This document shows, one piece after another, positions 33,911 through 44,533 of a stretch of 64,000 nucleotides of DNA. The DNA comes from Sphingomonas_D zeicaulis. Lineage in GTDB: Bacteria; Pseudomonadota; Alphaproteobacteria; Sphingomonadales; Sphingomonadaceae. The DNA is taken from NCBI RefSeq assembly GCF_050433225.1, contig NZ_JBNPXQ010000001.1, forward strand, positions 310,001 through 374,000, read 5' to 3'. Every line of letters begins with the position of its first letter. The first letter of the stretch is position 1. A program made the translations under genes and the position numbers. The notes below the pieces were generated by a model. That model saw only the letters and a program-made list of their open reading frames with translations. It searched no databases and was not told the origin of the DNA.

Positions 33911-35323
33911 ATGGGGTTCATTAGCGGCTATGATGTCGTCGTTGACCGGGCAACTGGTCGACTCGACCTGACGATTGGCTATGTGGTCGCCGGCGCCTAT
34001 TATCCGGAGATCGGCGAGTTCGGCGAGTATCTCTACTCGTCGGACTGGACGGGCACCTATGTCGAGGAGACTGTGCCGGGGCAGCGCCTGTTCCAGGGCG
34101 GTCGTTATCAGGAGATGGATGGCAATGCCACCGCCGGGCCGCTTGCGCTCGGGCTCGATCCGAACCCGGCCGGCGCGCGCACCTATCTACTCAGCTTCTA
34201 CGCAGTGGAAAGCACGGGCGACAGCAGTGACGACGTGATGCAATATTTCCAGGTGCAGAGCGCGGCCTATCTTACCACAGGGGTGACGCTGGTCGGTCGC
34301 GACTCGCCCGATGGGATTTTCCCCAGCTTCGACATCTTGATCGGCGGCAGCGGTGCCGATCTGCTGCAGGGGCTCGCAGATGATGATTATCTCGATGGCG
34401 GCGCGGGCAATGACCGACTCGAGGGCGGTGACGGCAATGATGTGCTCGACGGTGGCGACGGCCGCGACGTGCTGGTCGGTGGCGCAGGCGACGATCTCTA
34501 TATCGCCGGGCTGGGCGACACCTTCATCGAGTTGCCCGGCGGCGGCAATGATCGGGTGGAAACCTATGCCAATGCGCTGACCTTGGGCGACAATGTCGAA
34601 ACGCTGGTGCGGCTGGGCGATGCGAGCTTCCGCGGCACCGGCAGCGCAACCGCCAACACGATCATCGGCGGTGGCGGCGTCGACATCCTCGACGGTGCCG
34701 CGGGCAGCGATGTGCTGCAGGGCGGCGCGGGCAACGACACGTTGGTCGGCGGGCTCGGCAGTGACGTGCTCGACGGTGGCGACGGGTTCGACACCGCGGA
34801 TTACAGCGCATCCAACCTGGGGCTCTCGGTCAACCTCGCGCTCGGCATCGTATCGGGCGGGCAGGCCACGGGCGACACATTGATCAGCATCGAGGCGATC
34901 AGGGGTACCGCCTTCAAGGACATCCTGCGCGGCGATGGTGGGATCAATGCGATCTACGGCAATGACGGGAACGACGATCTTCGCGGCGGCGGCGGCAACG
35001 ACATCCTCGTCGGCGGCGGCGGCATCGACTGGCTGGCGGGCGAGGCGGGCAATGACCGGCTGGCCGGCGGCGCCGATACTGACGTCTTCCTGTTCGGCGG
35101 CAATGGCGGTCGCGATGTGATCACCGATTTTGGCGCTGGCGCCGCCTCGGGCGACCTCATCCGCATCGGGCCGGGGCTGGCGTTCGACACGTTCGAACAG
35201 ATCATGGCGGTCACGTCACAGGTGGGCGCGGATACCATCATCCGCTTCGACGCGAGCAATTCGATAACCCTTCTGGGGGTGACGATGACCGACCTCAATG
35301 CAGGCGATTTCCTGTTTATTTAG
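33911..35323 (+). CDS. RTX calcium-binding repeat protein
   Basis: Encodes 470 aa. The N-terminal 130 residues are not recognised. From about residue 145 onward there are three blocks of glycine-rich nonapeptides of the GGxGxDxLx type (for example GGAGNDRLEGGDGNDVLDGG), which bind Ca and fold as parallel beta-rolls. The C-terminal block ends with DVFLFGGNGGRDVITDFGAG and a hydrophobic tail (GDFLFI), the usual type I secretion signal. There is no N-terminal signal peptide, as expected. The ATG at 33911 is used because AGGAG is well placed. No type I exporter is seen in the window. Its enzymatic activity, if any, is unknown. Confidence 0.88.
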   Translation: MGFISGYDVVVDRATGRLDLTIGYVVAGAYYPEIGEFGEYLYSSDWTGTYVEETVPGQRLFQGGRYQEMDGNATAGPLALGLDPNPAGARTYLLSFYAVESTGDSSDDVMQYFQVQSAAYLTTGVTLVGRDSPDGIFPSFDILIGGSGADLLQGLADDDYLDGGAGNDRLEGGDGNDVLDGGDGRDVLVGGAGDDLYIAGLGDTFIELPGGGNDRVETYANALTLGDNVETLVRLGDASFRGTGSATANTIIGGGGVDILDGAAGSDVLQGGAGNDTLVGGLGSDVLDGGDGFDTADYSASNLGLSVNLALGIVSGGQATGDTLISIEAIRGTAFKDILRGDGGINAIYGNDGNDDLRGGGGNDILVGGGGIDWLAGEAGNDRLAGGADTDVFLFGGNGGRDVITDFGAGAASGDLIRIGPGLAFDTFEQIMAVTSQVGADTIIRFDASNSITLLGVTMTDLNAGDFLFI

Positions 35324-35331
35324 CAGCGCGG

Positions 35332-35366
35332 CTTTACCTCCCCGAGTTTTGCTCGGGGAGGTAAAG
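35332..35366. terminator. Perfect 15-bp hairpin between convergent genes
   Basis: CTTTACCTCCCCGAG (35332-35346), a 5-base loop and CTCGGGGAGGTAAAG (35352-35366). It lies between the RTX stop (35323) and the convergent TBDR stop (35391), so it can serve both strands. The core belongs to the recurrent CTCCCCG hairpin family. Confidence 0.75.
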
Positions 35367-35390
35367 AAGTGGCACCCTGGTCTTTTGTGG

Positions 35391-37697
<2,307 letters not shown>

Positions 37698-38024
37698 ATT
37701 GTAAGCCCCCTTGCCGATTTATCTTCAGGCAAGGCCCCGTGCGACTATGCGTCGTCGTGGGACGCGTTCCTCATCCCTTGGCGATACGCTATCGCTCGTC
37801 TGTCATCGGCTGGTCATAATAAAGCGTGCGAGGCGCCATAAGCGGCAACGGTTGCGCCGGGTGCATGCGGTACGGGCAGATTCTCTACTCCCTGCTCCAC
37901 TTTGCGTAACGATGCCGTTGCCGTGCACCAATCCCTTCTGGAATACCTCTGCATTGCGACAGCATCGCAATAGCGCTAGTGCGCCGAGCTGTCAGGAATG
38001 ACTCGCAGTTACAAGGGGTGGAAT
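37698..38024. other. Divergent promoter region between two TonB-dependent receptors
   Basis: A 327-bp non-coding stretch serving both receptor genes. It contains an inverted repeat CCTTGCC (37709-37715) / GGCAAGG (37728-37734) just upstream of the minus-strand receptor, and a 19-bp dyad at 37953-37971 upstream of the siderophore-type receptor. No supported gene. Confidence 0.55.
37953..37971. promoter_or_regulatory. 19-bp dyad ATTGCGA-N5-TCGCAAT upstream of siderophore receptor
   Basis: Perfect 7-bp arms separated by CAGCA, about 50 bp upstream of the receptor start at 38025. The length equals that of Fur-type iron operators, but the sequence is not a standard E. coli Fur box. Assignment to an iron regulator is inference from position. 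Confidence 0.45.
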
Positions 38025-40106
38025 ATGCAGGGGTTCAGACGGGCGGCGCTTGCCGGCGTGGCGCTTTCGATGCTGTGGAGCAATGTCGCGCGGGCGCAGG
38101 AGCCGGCACCGGCGGACGAGGAGGATGATCGCATCATCGTCACCGGCCTCGTCACGCAATCCTATGCCGGCACAAAGACGGATACGCCGCTGATCGAAAC
38201 CCCGCAGCCGATCACCGTGGTGACGGAAGAGATGTTCACCGCGCAGGGCGCGGTCAGCGTGTCGGATACGCTGAACTATGTCGCGGGCGTCACCGCCAAC
38301 ACCTACGGCCCCGACTCGCGCGTCGACGGCGCCACGGTGCGCGGCGTCGATCCGCTGCAGTTCCGTGACGGCATGCGCGACATCTTCAGCTATTATGCGA
38401 GCATCCGTTCGGATCCGTTCAACTTCTCGCGGATCGAGCTGGTGCGCGGCCCCGCCTCGGTGTTGTTCGGGCAGGGCTCGATCGGCGGCATATTCAACAT
38501 GGTCTCCAAGACGCCGGAGTTCGAGACGCGCGGCAGCATCGACCTCGTCTATGGCAGCTTCGATCGCAAGGAGGCCTTGGTCGACGTCACCGGGCCGCTG
38601 GTCGACGGGCTCGCCGGGCGGATCGTGGCGCGGGTGCGCGATTCCGGCACGCAGGTGGATCATGTGCCCGGCGATCGCGTGATGATCGCGCCATCGCTTA
38701 CCTGGCGCGCGAGCGACACCACCGAGATCACCTTGATCGGCCTCTATCAGGAGGATGATGGCGGATCGACGTCGCAATTCCTGCCGATCGTCGGCACGCT
38801 CTACCCCAACGGCACCAATCCACGGCTGCCCAACAATAGCTTCATCGGCAAGCCGGGCTGGGATCGCTATGATGGTCGCCTGCTGCAGGGCACCGGCATC
38901 GTCCGCCAGCAGCTCGCGGCGGATGTGACGCTGAACCTCAAGGCGCGCTACATCGATAGCGACCTGACCTATTTCACCCATTATCCGGACAGCTACAGCA
39001 ACCCGGCCAACCCCTATGTGGAGGGTACTGGCGGCCGCGTGATCGGCCTGTACAGCGATGGCAGCATCGCGCGGATGAACGTGTTCTCTACCGACAACAA
39101 TGTGCAGGCCAGGTTCAACACCGGCGCCGCGATCGAGCACACATTGCTGGCGGGCATCGACTATAGCTGGAACGAGGTCACCAAGCGTGGCGGCTTCGGC
39201 TATGAGTTCATCGATATCTACGACATCGATTATGACGCGCTGACCATCCCGACGCTCGATCAATATGCCACGCGCGAAACGCAGAAGCAGCTCGGCGCCT
39301 ATGTGCAGGATCAGCTGCGCTTCTGGGATCGCGTTTCGGTGGTGCTGGGCGCGCGACGCGATTGGGTGCGGACCGGATCGGACAGCAGCGACACCCGCAA
39401 GGACCACGCCACCACCTTCCGCGCGGGCGTCATCGGGGAGATCGGCGCGGGCTTTTCGCCCTTCTTCAGCTACACCGAATCCTTCTTCCCCATCGCGGGC
39501 GTGAACAGTTCGGGCAACGCCTTCGTGCCCCAGCGCGGCACGCAATATGAGGCGGGGATGAAATGGCAGCCCGACGCCTGGACTCTGGTGACGGTGACGG
39601 GCTTCCACATCAAGGAAAGCAACCGCCCGATCGACGATCCGTCGACGCCGAGCCCCACCGATCAGACCCAGTCCGGCGAACTGACGACGCGCGGCTTCGA
39701 GATCGAAGCCTCACGCAACCTGCCGGGCAATTTCGACATCCTGCTGAACTATGGCTACAACAAGCTGAAGGCGAACGACAACGCCTCCGCCTTCAGCTAC
39801 CTGCCCCGCAACACCGCCTCCGCCTGGGGCACCAAGACCTTCAAGGTGGATGACGGCCTGTCGCTGCGCCTTGGCGCGGGCGTCCGACACAACAGCTCCA
39901 GCACCTCCGTCGGCTCCTGGACCATCCGCACGCCCGCCTACACCTTGGTCGATGCGGTCGCCTCGATCGAATATGGCGACTGGCACTTCGCGCTCAACGC
40001 GAACAACCTGCTGGGCGAGAAGTTCTACGCGTCGTGTTTGGCGCGCGGGGACTGCTTTATTGGCGCGGATCGGAATATTCGGGCGACGGTCGGGGTGCGG
40101 TTTTGA
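38025..40106 (+). CDS. TonB-dependent siderophore-type receptor
   Basis: Encodes 693 aa. Signal peptide (AALAGVALSMLWSNVARAQ), then a plug typical of FhuA/FpvA-like siderophore receptors: IETPQPITVVTEEMF, then LNYVAGVTANTYGPDSRVDG, RGVDPLQFRDGMRDI and RIELVRGPASVLFGQGSIGG. The barrel ends with the canonical RATVGVRF. Its cargo is expected to be a ferric siderophore. The ATG at 38025 is used (AAGGGGTGGA upstream) instead of one at 37998. A strong hairpin terminator follows at 40114. Confidence 0.92.
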   Translation: MQGFRRAALAGVALSMLWSNVARAQEPAPADEEDDRIIVTGLVTQSYAGTKTDTPLIETPQPITVVTEEMFTAQGAVSVSDTLNYVAGVTANTYGPDSRVDGATVRGVDPLQFRDGMRDIFSYYASIRSDPFNFSRIELVRGPASVLFGQGSIGGIFNMVSKTPEFETRGSIDLVYGSFDRKEALVDVTGPLVDGLAGRIVARVRDSGTQVDHVPGDRVMIAPSLTWRASDTTEITLIGLYQEDDGGSTSQFLPIVGTLYPNGTNPRLPNNSFIGKPGWDRYDGRLLQGTGIVRQQLAADVTLNLKARYIDSDLTYFTHYPDSYSNPANPYVEGTGGRVIGLYSDGSIARMNVFSTDNNVQARFNTGAAIEHTLLAGIDYSWNEVTKRGGFGYEFIDIYDIDYDALTIPTLDQYATRETQKQLGAYVQDQLRFWDRVSVVLGARRDWVRTGSDSSDTRKDHATTFRAGVIGEIGAGFSPFFSYTESFFPIAGVNSSGNAFVPQRGTQYEAGMKWQPDAWTLVTVTGFHIKESNRPIDDPSTPSPTDQTQSGELTTRGFEIEASRNLPGNFDILLNYGYNKLKANDNASAFSYLPRNTASAWGTKTFKVDDGLSLRLGAGVRHNSSSTSVGSWTIRTPAYTLVDAVASIEYGDWHFALNANNLLGEKFYASCLARGDCFIGADRNIRATVGVRF

Positions 40107-40113
40107 TCGAGAC

Positions 40114-40136
40114 GGCGGGCCGGTTTCCGGCCCGCC
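40114..40136 (+). terminator. Intrinsic terminator of siderophore receptor gene
   Basis: GGCGGGCCGG (40114-40123), loop TTT, CCGGCCCGCC (40127-40136), then TTTA. It is eight bases past the stop codon and one base before the end of the convergent STM4011-like gene, so it may act in both directions. Confidence 0.75.
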
Positions 40137-40137
40137 T

Positions 40138-41079
40138 TTACACGCCGACGACCGTTTTGCCCGGCTGAGCTTGTCCACCCAAAGCGGGATGCACCACGAT
40201 CCTGCGCGCCACATTGTCCCGCACTGGCGCTGCCGCCCGTCGTTCCACCATCCCCGCTCCAAACACCTCCGCCAGCGCCAATTCCTTCAAATGGCTGTAC
40301 CCGATATGGCAGTTGCAGCTCAGCTTCGGGCACGTCCGCGGGCGTAGCGCCTGCTCGAACGCCTCATCGTAAATATTGCCGATCGGCGTATCGACGAAGT
40401 GGCACCGCCGGGCCTCGCCGTCGCCGCGGACCGAGATCGCGGTTTCGCCCGCGGCGCAGGGGCGGCCAAGGCTGGGCCAGGCGCGGTTGTTGAGTTCGAA
40501 CAGGGGGTCGACTGCCACCAGCCGCTCCACCTCGGCCTCGGTGTAGCAGCCTTGCAGCGCTTCTTCCGCATTGATCCAGAGATAGGCGTTGGCGGGAAGG
40601 TCGGCGCGGAGGCGTTCGATTTCGTCGAAATGTTGGCGCAGCGCGACCACGCCGACGCTGTAGCGCACGCCCATCGCCTCCATCGCGTGAATGCGTTCGA
40701 GGAAGCGGGGGCGGTTGGTTTCGCCCGGGTGGTAGGTGGTCCAAAACGCCGCCGAGCGGCGGTCGCAATCGGCGATCCAGTCGATCGGGGTCGAAAGATT
40801 GGTCTGCACCGCCACCGTCTGAACATGCGGCGCATGGCTGAGGCGGGTGATCGCGTCGCGATAGTGGCGGCGGACCAGCGCCTCGCCCCACGGCGTGAAC
40901 AAGATGGCGAGCGGATAAAGGCGGGCGAGCGCCCAGTCGGTGAAACGCTTGAGCTGCGCGCGGTCGGTCGCCAGGGTCGCGCGGCTGTCCTTGCGCTTGG
41001 CGAAGGGGCAATAGCTGCAGGCATAGTTGCAGCTCGAAAGCGGGCCGCGCCACAATATGGTGAGCGCGGGGTCCATCAA
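40138..41079 (-). CDS. STM4011-family radical SAM protein
   Basis: Encodes 313 aa. A radical SAM CxxxCxxC motif is present near the start (SSCNYACSYCPFAKRKDSRA). The HYRDAITRLS ... TNLSTPIDW segment fits the (beta/alpha)6 core, and further cysteines occur in the C-terminal part (LGRPCAAGETAISVRGDG, RRCHFVDTPIGNIYD, CPKLSCNCHIGYSHL), suggesting an auxiliary iron-sulphur site. It is the last gene of a five-gene run and overlaps the previous gene by four bases (ATGA). The family is named after the Salmonella locus; I know of no established reaction. Confidence 0.88.
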   Translation of the reverse strand: MMDPALTILWRGPLSSCNYACSYCPFAKRKDSRATLATDRAQLKRFTDWALARLYPLAILFTPWGEALVRRHYRDAITRLSHAPHVQTVAVQTNLSTPIDWIADCDRRSAAFWTTYHPGETNRPRFLERIHAMEAMGVRYSVGVVALRQHFDEIERLRADLPANAYLWINAEEALQGCYTEAEVERLVAVDPLFELNNRAWPSLGRPCAAGETAISVRGDGEARRCHFVDTPIGNIYDEAFEQALRPRTCPKLSCNCHIGYSHLKELALAEVFGAGMVERRAAAPVRDNVARRIVVHPALGGQAQPGKTVVGV

Positions 41080-42419
41080 TCGATGCTCGACGCCCGCATC
41101 AGCGCACGCACCGCATCCGAATAGAAAAGCGGTGGGATCGCGTCCGAATGTTCGAGGCCGCTTTCGGTCAGCCGGATCGTGCCGGCCTGCATGTCGATCA
41201 GCCCCATCGCGTCGAGCGTCGCGAAAGCGGCGAAGGCCTGTTGCGGCGCCTGGCCGAACAGGGCGGCGAAGCGCGCCGTGTCCAGCCCGTCACGGTGGAG
41301 CAGCGACTTCAGCACGAAGCGCCGCATCGCCTCGTCCGGCGTGATCGCGATGCCGTGATGCGCGTGGCGAAACGCCCGATCGTCGCTCGCCGCGAAATCG
41401 TCGAGAATGTCGAGCACCCCGCGCCGCGTCACTGCATAGCGCGAACTATAATGCGCGTGCCGCGTATAGGATCGCGCGCCGGTGCCGAGCCCGAGTACGC
41501 CATCCTCCTGGCAGGAGAATTCGCTGTCCGCCGCCACGCCGTCGCCAGTTGCCGGCCGCCGGAACGCGCGCATCGAAACCTGCTCATAGCCTTCCGCCAG
41601 CAGCAGATCGCGCGCCGTGCGATAGAGGGTGCGGCGATGCTCGTCCTCCACCGACACGCGCCGGTCCAGCCCGGTGCGCGCGCGGACATAGAGCGGGTAG
41701 AGGAACATCTCTTCGGGCGCCCAGGCCAGCGCGCGGCGGATCGAGTGGGTGAGCGTTTCGGGCGTCTGGTTGGCGGCGCCATAGATCAGGTCGATGTTGA
41801 GCCGGCCGAAGCGGTGCGCGCGGATCGTGTCGAGTGCCTTCGCGACGCCCGCCGGATCCTGTGGCCGGCCCATCGCGCGCGTCTCCGCCTCGACAAAGGA
41901 TTGCACCCCGATGGAGATGCGATCGAAGCCGCGCTCCGAAAGCAAAGCGATCGTTTCGGGCGTCGCCGTCTTGGGCGAGGTCTCGATGCCGGCGGAAACG
42001 CGCGCGGGATCGCCGTTCAGCCGCGTCCCGATCCGATCGAGCAATCGCCCCAGTACCCGCGCGCCGAGCAGGGTCGGCGTGCCGCCACCGATCGCCATCT
42101 GCGCCGGGCTGACCGCGCCCAGTTCGTCGCGCGCGGCCTCGATCTGGCGGTCGAGCGCGGCGAGATACTGTTCCGTGCGCGCATCATCGGGGTTGGCGGC
42201 GGTGAACAGGTTGCAGAAGCCGCAGCGCATCTCGCAGAACGGGATGTGGAGGTAGAGGAAGATGCGGTCCTTGCGCTCGTCCGCCCACAGGTCGCGCAGC
42301 CGCGGCGGCGCGTCGAAGCTGCGATAGGCGCTCTTGTGCGGATAGCCATAGGCATAATCCTGGTAGAGCGGGCCGAGATCGGCGGGCGCCGGGCGGGCGA
42401 GGGCGGCAAGGCTGCTCAT
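41076..42419 (-). CDS. STM4012-family radical SAM protein (HemN-like)
   Basis: Encodes 447 aa. HemN/HemW-type radical SAM features: FLYLHIPFCEMRCGFCNLFT with the CxxxCxxC motif, GGGTPTLLGARVLGRLLDRI, then GIETSPKTATPETIALLSER and FDRISIGVQSF. The usual HemN C-terminal domain is present (FVLKSLLHRDGLDTARFAAL). The start at 42419 (MSSLAALARP) is chosen because it forms an ATGA overlap with the upstream hydrolase stop; the frame is open 18 codons further. The paired radical SAM genes probably act on the same substrate. Confidence 0.88.
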   Translation of the reverse strand: MSSLAALARPAPADLGPLYQDYAYGYPHKSAYRSFDAPPRLRDLWADERKDRIFLYLHIPFCEMRCGFCNLFTAANPDDARTEQYLAALDRQIEAARDELGAVSPAQMAIGGGTPTLLGARVLGRLLDRIGTRLNGDPARVSAGIETSPKTATPETIALLSERGFDRISIGVQSFVEAETRAMGRPQDPAGVAKALDTIRAHRFGRLNIDLIYGAANQTPETLTHSIRRALAWAPEEMFLYPLYVRARTGLDRRVSVEDEHRRTLYRTARDLLLAEGYEQVSMRAFRRPATGDGVAADSEFSCQEDGVLGLGTGARSYTRHAHYSSRYAVTRRGVLDILDDFAASDDRAFRHAHHGIAITPDEAMRRFVLKSLLHRDGLDTARFAALFGQAPQQAFAAFATLDAMGLIDMQAGTIRLTESGLEHSDAIPPLFYSDAVRALMRASSID

Positions 42420-43258
42420 GCGGGCACCATCGTTCGTTGCGGCAGCAGGGTCTGCGCATAGGGCACCTCCCACACCGCGGGGTGGCCGATGCGGTGGCCC
42501 TGATAGCCATCCTCGCCGAAGGTGGTGCCATGATCCGAACAGAGGATCGTCAGCACCGGCGCGCGCGCCTGAAGCGCGGCGAACAGCGCCGGTAGCTGCC
42601 GGTCGACTTCGGCGAGCGCGGCGCGCTGGCTCTCGGCGGAATCCTGCTGGCCCTCGCCGCGATAGAAATGGTGCGGCGGGTGGCAGGCGGCGATGTTCAC
42701 GAACAGGAACAGGCGCTGGTCCGCGGGTTGCGCGACGACGCGCTCCACCGCGCGGCCGATCTGGTTCGCGGCGGAGTCGCGGCAGGCGACGCCCAGATCC
42801 TCATCCCACCAACTCTCGTGGAACAGGCCGGGCAGCACCGATCCCAGCGCCGAGCGCTTGTTGAAGAAGCCGGTGCCGCCGATGCAGATCGTGCGATAGC
42901 CATGGCCGGCGAAGCCTGAGACGATATCCGGCGTGTCGAACACCAAGGTGCCGCCGCCCGTGGTTTCGCTGCCGGGGAAGCGCGCCGCGAATAGTCGGTC
43001 ATGCGCCGCCGGGTCCGCCTCACGCGGGACGGCGGGGGTGGGGAGGAAGCCGGCGAAGAAAGCCTGGTGCGCGGCGAAGGTGAAACTGGCCGGCGAGTGG
43101 CGCTTCTCCCAGCCGCCGCTGGGCAGGATCGCGGCGAGGTTGGGCGTCTCGCCGGCGGCAAGCGCCTCGGCGGCGACGTCGAACCGCAGCGTATCGAACG
43201 TCATCAGCAGCAGGTCGTGCGTGCCGAGGCAGGCGGCGGCGTCGATCCTCATCGTCAT
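42416..43258 (-). CDS. STM4013/SEN3800-family hydrolase (alkaline phosphatase superfamily)
   Basis: Encodes 280 aa. The alkaline-phosphatase/sulfatase fold is recognised from LLLMTFDTLRFDVA (metal-binding Asp), HSPASFTFAAHQAFFAGF (nucleophile region) and CSDHGTTFGEDGYQGHRIGH (the Asp-His metal site). There is no signal peptide, unlike most sulfatases, so it works inside the cell, fitting a role with cytosolic radical SAM partners. Both ends overlap neighbours by four bases, so it is translated together with the ATP-grasp-like and STM4012 genes. Confidence 0.87.
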   Translation of the reverse strand: MTMRIDAAACLGTHDLLLMTFDTLRFDVAAEALAAGETPNLAAILPSGGWEKRHSPASFTFAAHQAFFAGFLPTPAVPREADPAAHDRLFAARFPGSETTGGGTLVFDTPDIVSGFAGHGYRTICIGGTGFFNKRSALGSVLPGLFHESWWDEDLGVACRDSAANQIGRAVERVVAQPADQRLFLFVNIAACHPPHHFYRGEGQQDSAESQRAALAEVDRQLPALFAALQARAPVLTILCSDHGTTFGEDGYQGHRIGHPAVWEVPYAQTLLPQRTMVPA

Positions 43259-44376
43259 GCCGCGTGCCGTGCCGGGCGGGCGACATGCGCGTCAAGCCGG
43301 GCGCGGATGCGCTCCACCTGCGCCTCGTGGGGGGAGAGGCCGTCTATGCTGAGTTCCTTCACGAAATCGCCGAAAATATTGGCCTCCAGCACAGCGTGGC
43401 GGCGCCCGTCGGCGAGCATCGCGATGTCGACGCCGAGCGCGTGGCTGGCAGGGAAGGCTGCTGCGGTGGCGCGCGCGGAAGTGAGCAAGGCCTCCCATGC
43501 CGCCGTGCCGATGCGCGCGATCAACGGCGCCACCGGCCCACGCTCGCCGCCGAGGTGGAGGTTGGTCATCGGATGCCGGCTGGTCCGGAGCACGGGATAG
43601 ATCGCGCCACCCTCCACCAGCACCAGCCGCAGGTCGGCGACGCGGCCGGCAATGCCGATCTTGGGCAACCACGCCTCGACATGCAGCCCGAGCGGCGCGA
43701 GCCGGTCGATCAGTTCCGCGATGGCGACGCGATCGGTGAGACGGCGGACGGCACGGGTGGCATGGAGGCGGTCCTGCGCGTCGAGGGTTGCGGTGGTGAC
43801 GGCCTGCCAGCGCTCCCCGGCACGGGCGAGCGCGACCATCCCCGCCGCTGCCGAGCCGTGGCGCAGCTTGACGAAGACGCGACGCGTGCCGGTCGCAGCC
43901 ATCGCCGCGGCGAGCGCATCGAAACCGGCGATGTCGGGCAGGACGGGCGGCGTGGGGATGCCGGCGGCGGCCAGGCGGGCGAGCGTCGCGGTCTTGTCGA
44001 ACGCCAGCGTGGCGTCCGTGGCGGAGGTGGAGATCAGCGCGCCCTGCGCCGCGGCGATGGTCTCTGCGGTAGCGATGCCGGCGGCGATGCCGGCGGCGAG
44101 GTGCGAGGGCGCGCCGATCGCGCCATCGCCAAGCGCCGCCTCGTCCTGCGGGGCTCCGCCGGCGCGATAGAGCGCGGCGAGGGCGGCGGGATCCTGGTCG
44201 GGGCTGTCGATGCGGAGATAGGTGCCGGGCCCGAGCATCTCGGCCAGCGCGGCGGGGCGGGCGAGGAAGTCCGTCCACGAAAGCGTGCGCGGCAGGGCGC
44301 CGGTGCGGGCGAGGCAGGCGGTGGCGAAGGCATCATGGCGGGGGCCGCTGGCGGGGCCGAGGGTGGTGATGTTCAC
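43255..44376 (-). CDS. STM4014-family protein, ATP-grasp-like
   Basis: Encodes 373 aa. The layout resembles an ATP-grasp enzyme: a variable N-terminal domain, then FVKLRHGSAAAGMVALAR (Gly-rich ATP loop following a Lys), RVADLRLVLVEGGAIYPVLR and a final metal-binding segment GVDIAMLADGRRHAVLEANI that ends in Glu-x-Asn. ATP-grasp enzymes ligate a carboxylate to an amine via acyl phosphate. The gene begins after a 157-bp gap containing a perfect 22-bp hairpin, so its expression relative to the LRR gene may be attenuated. Confidence 0.85.
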   Translation of the reverse strand: MNITTLGPASGPRHDAFATACLARTGALPRTLSWTDFLARPAALAEMLGPGTYLRIDSPDQDPAALAALYRAGGAPQDEAALGDGAIGAPSHLAAGIAAGIATAETIAAAQGALISTSATDATLAFDKTATLARLAAAGIPTPPVLPDIAGFDALAAAMAATGTRRVFVKLRHGSAAAGMVALARAGERWQAVTTATLDAQDRLHATRAVRRLTDRVAIAELIDRLAPLGLHVEAWLPKIGIAGRVADLRLVLVEGGAIYPVLRTSRHPMTNLHLGGERGPVAPLIARIGTAAWEALLTSARATAAAFPASHALGVDIAMLADGRRHAVLEANIFGDFVKELSIDGLSPHEAQVERIRARLDAHVARPARHAA

Positions 44377-44430
44377 GCGATGGACAATGATTCTAATCGT
44401 TTTCCGGAAAGCGGAATTGGTTGAGATGCG

Positions 44431-44479
44431 CGCGTAAAAAGCCCTCTCCCGCGAAGTGCGGGAGAGGGCTTTTTACGCG
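44431..44479. terminator. Perfect 22-bp hairpin between STM4015-like and STM4014-like genes
   Basis: Left arm 44431-44452 starts CGCGTAAAAAGCCC; right arm 44458-44479 is its exact complement, with a 5-base loop (GAAGT). The T/A tracts lie inside the stem, like bidirectional terminators. It falls after the LRR gene and before the four downstream cluster genes, on the minus-strand transcript. Confidence 0.75.
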
Positions 44480-44533
44480 GCTCCAGCCCAAAGATGTGAA
44501 TGCCCTTCCCTGAAGCGGAGGGGTTGAAAATTG

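Noticed and set aside
37992..39608. 538-codon minus-strand open frame antisense to the siderophore receptor
   Set aside because: The plus-strand receptor is complete with signal, plug and terminal Phe; the antisense frame shows no domain.
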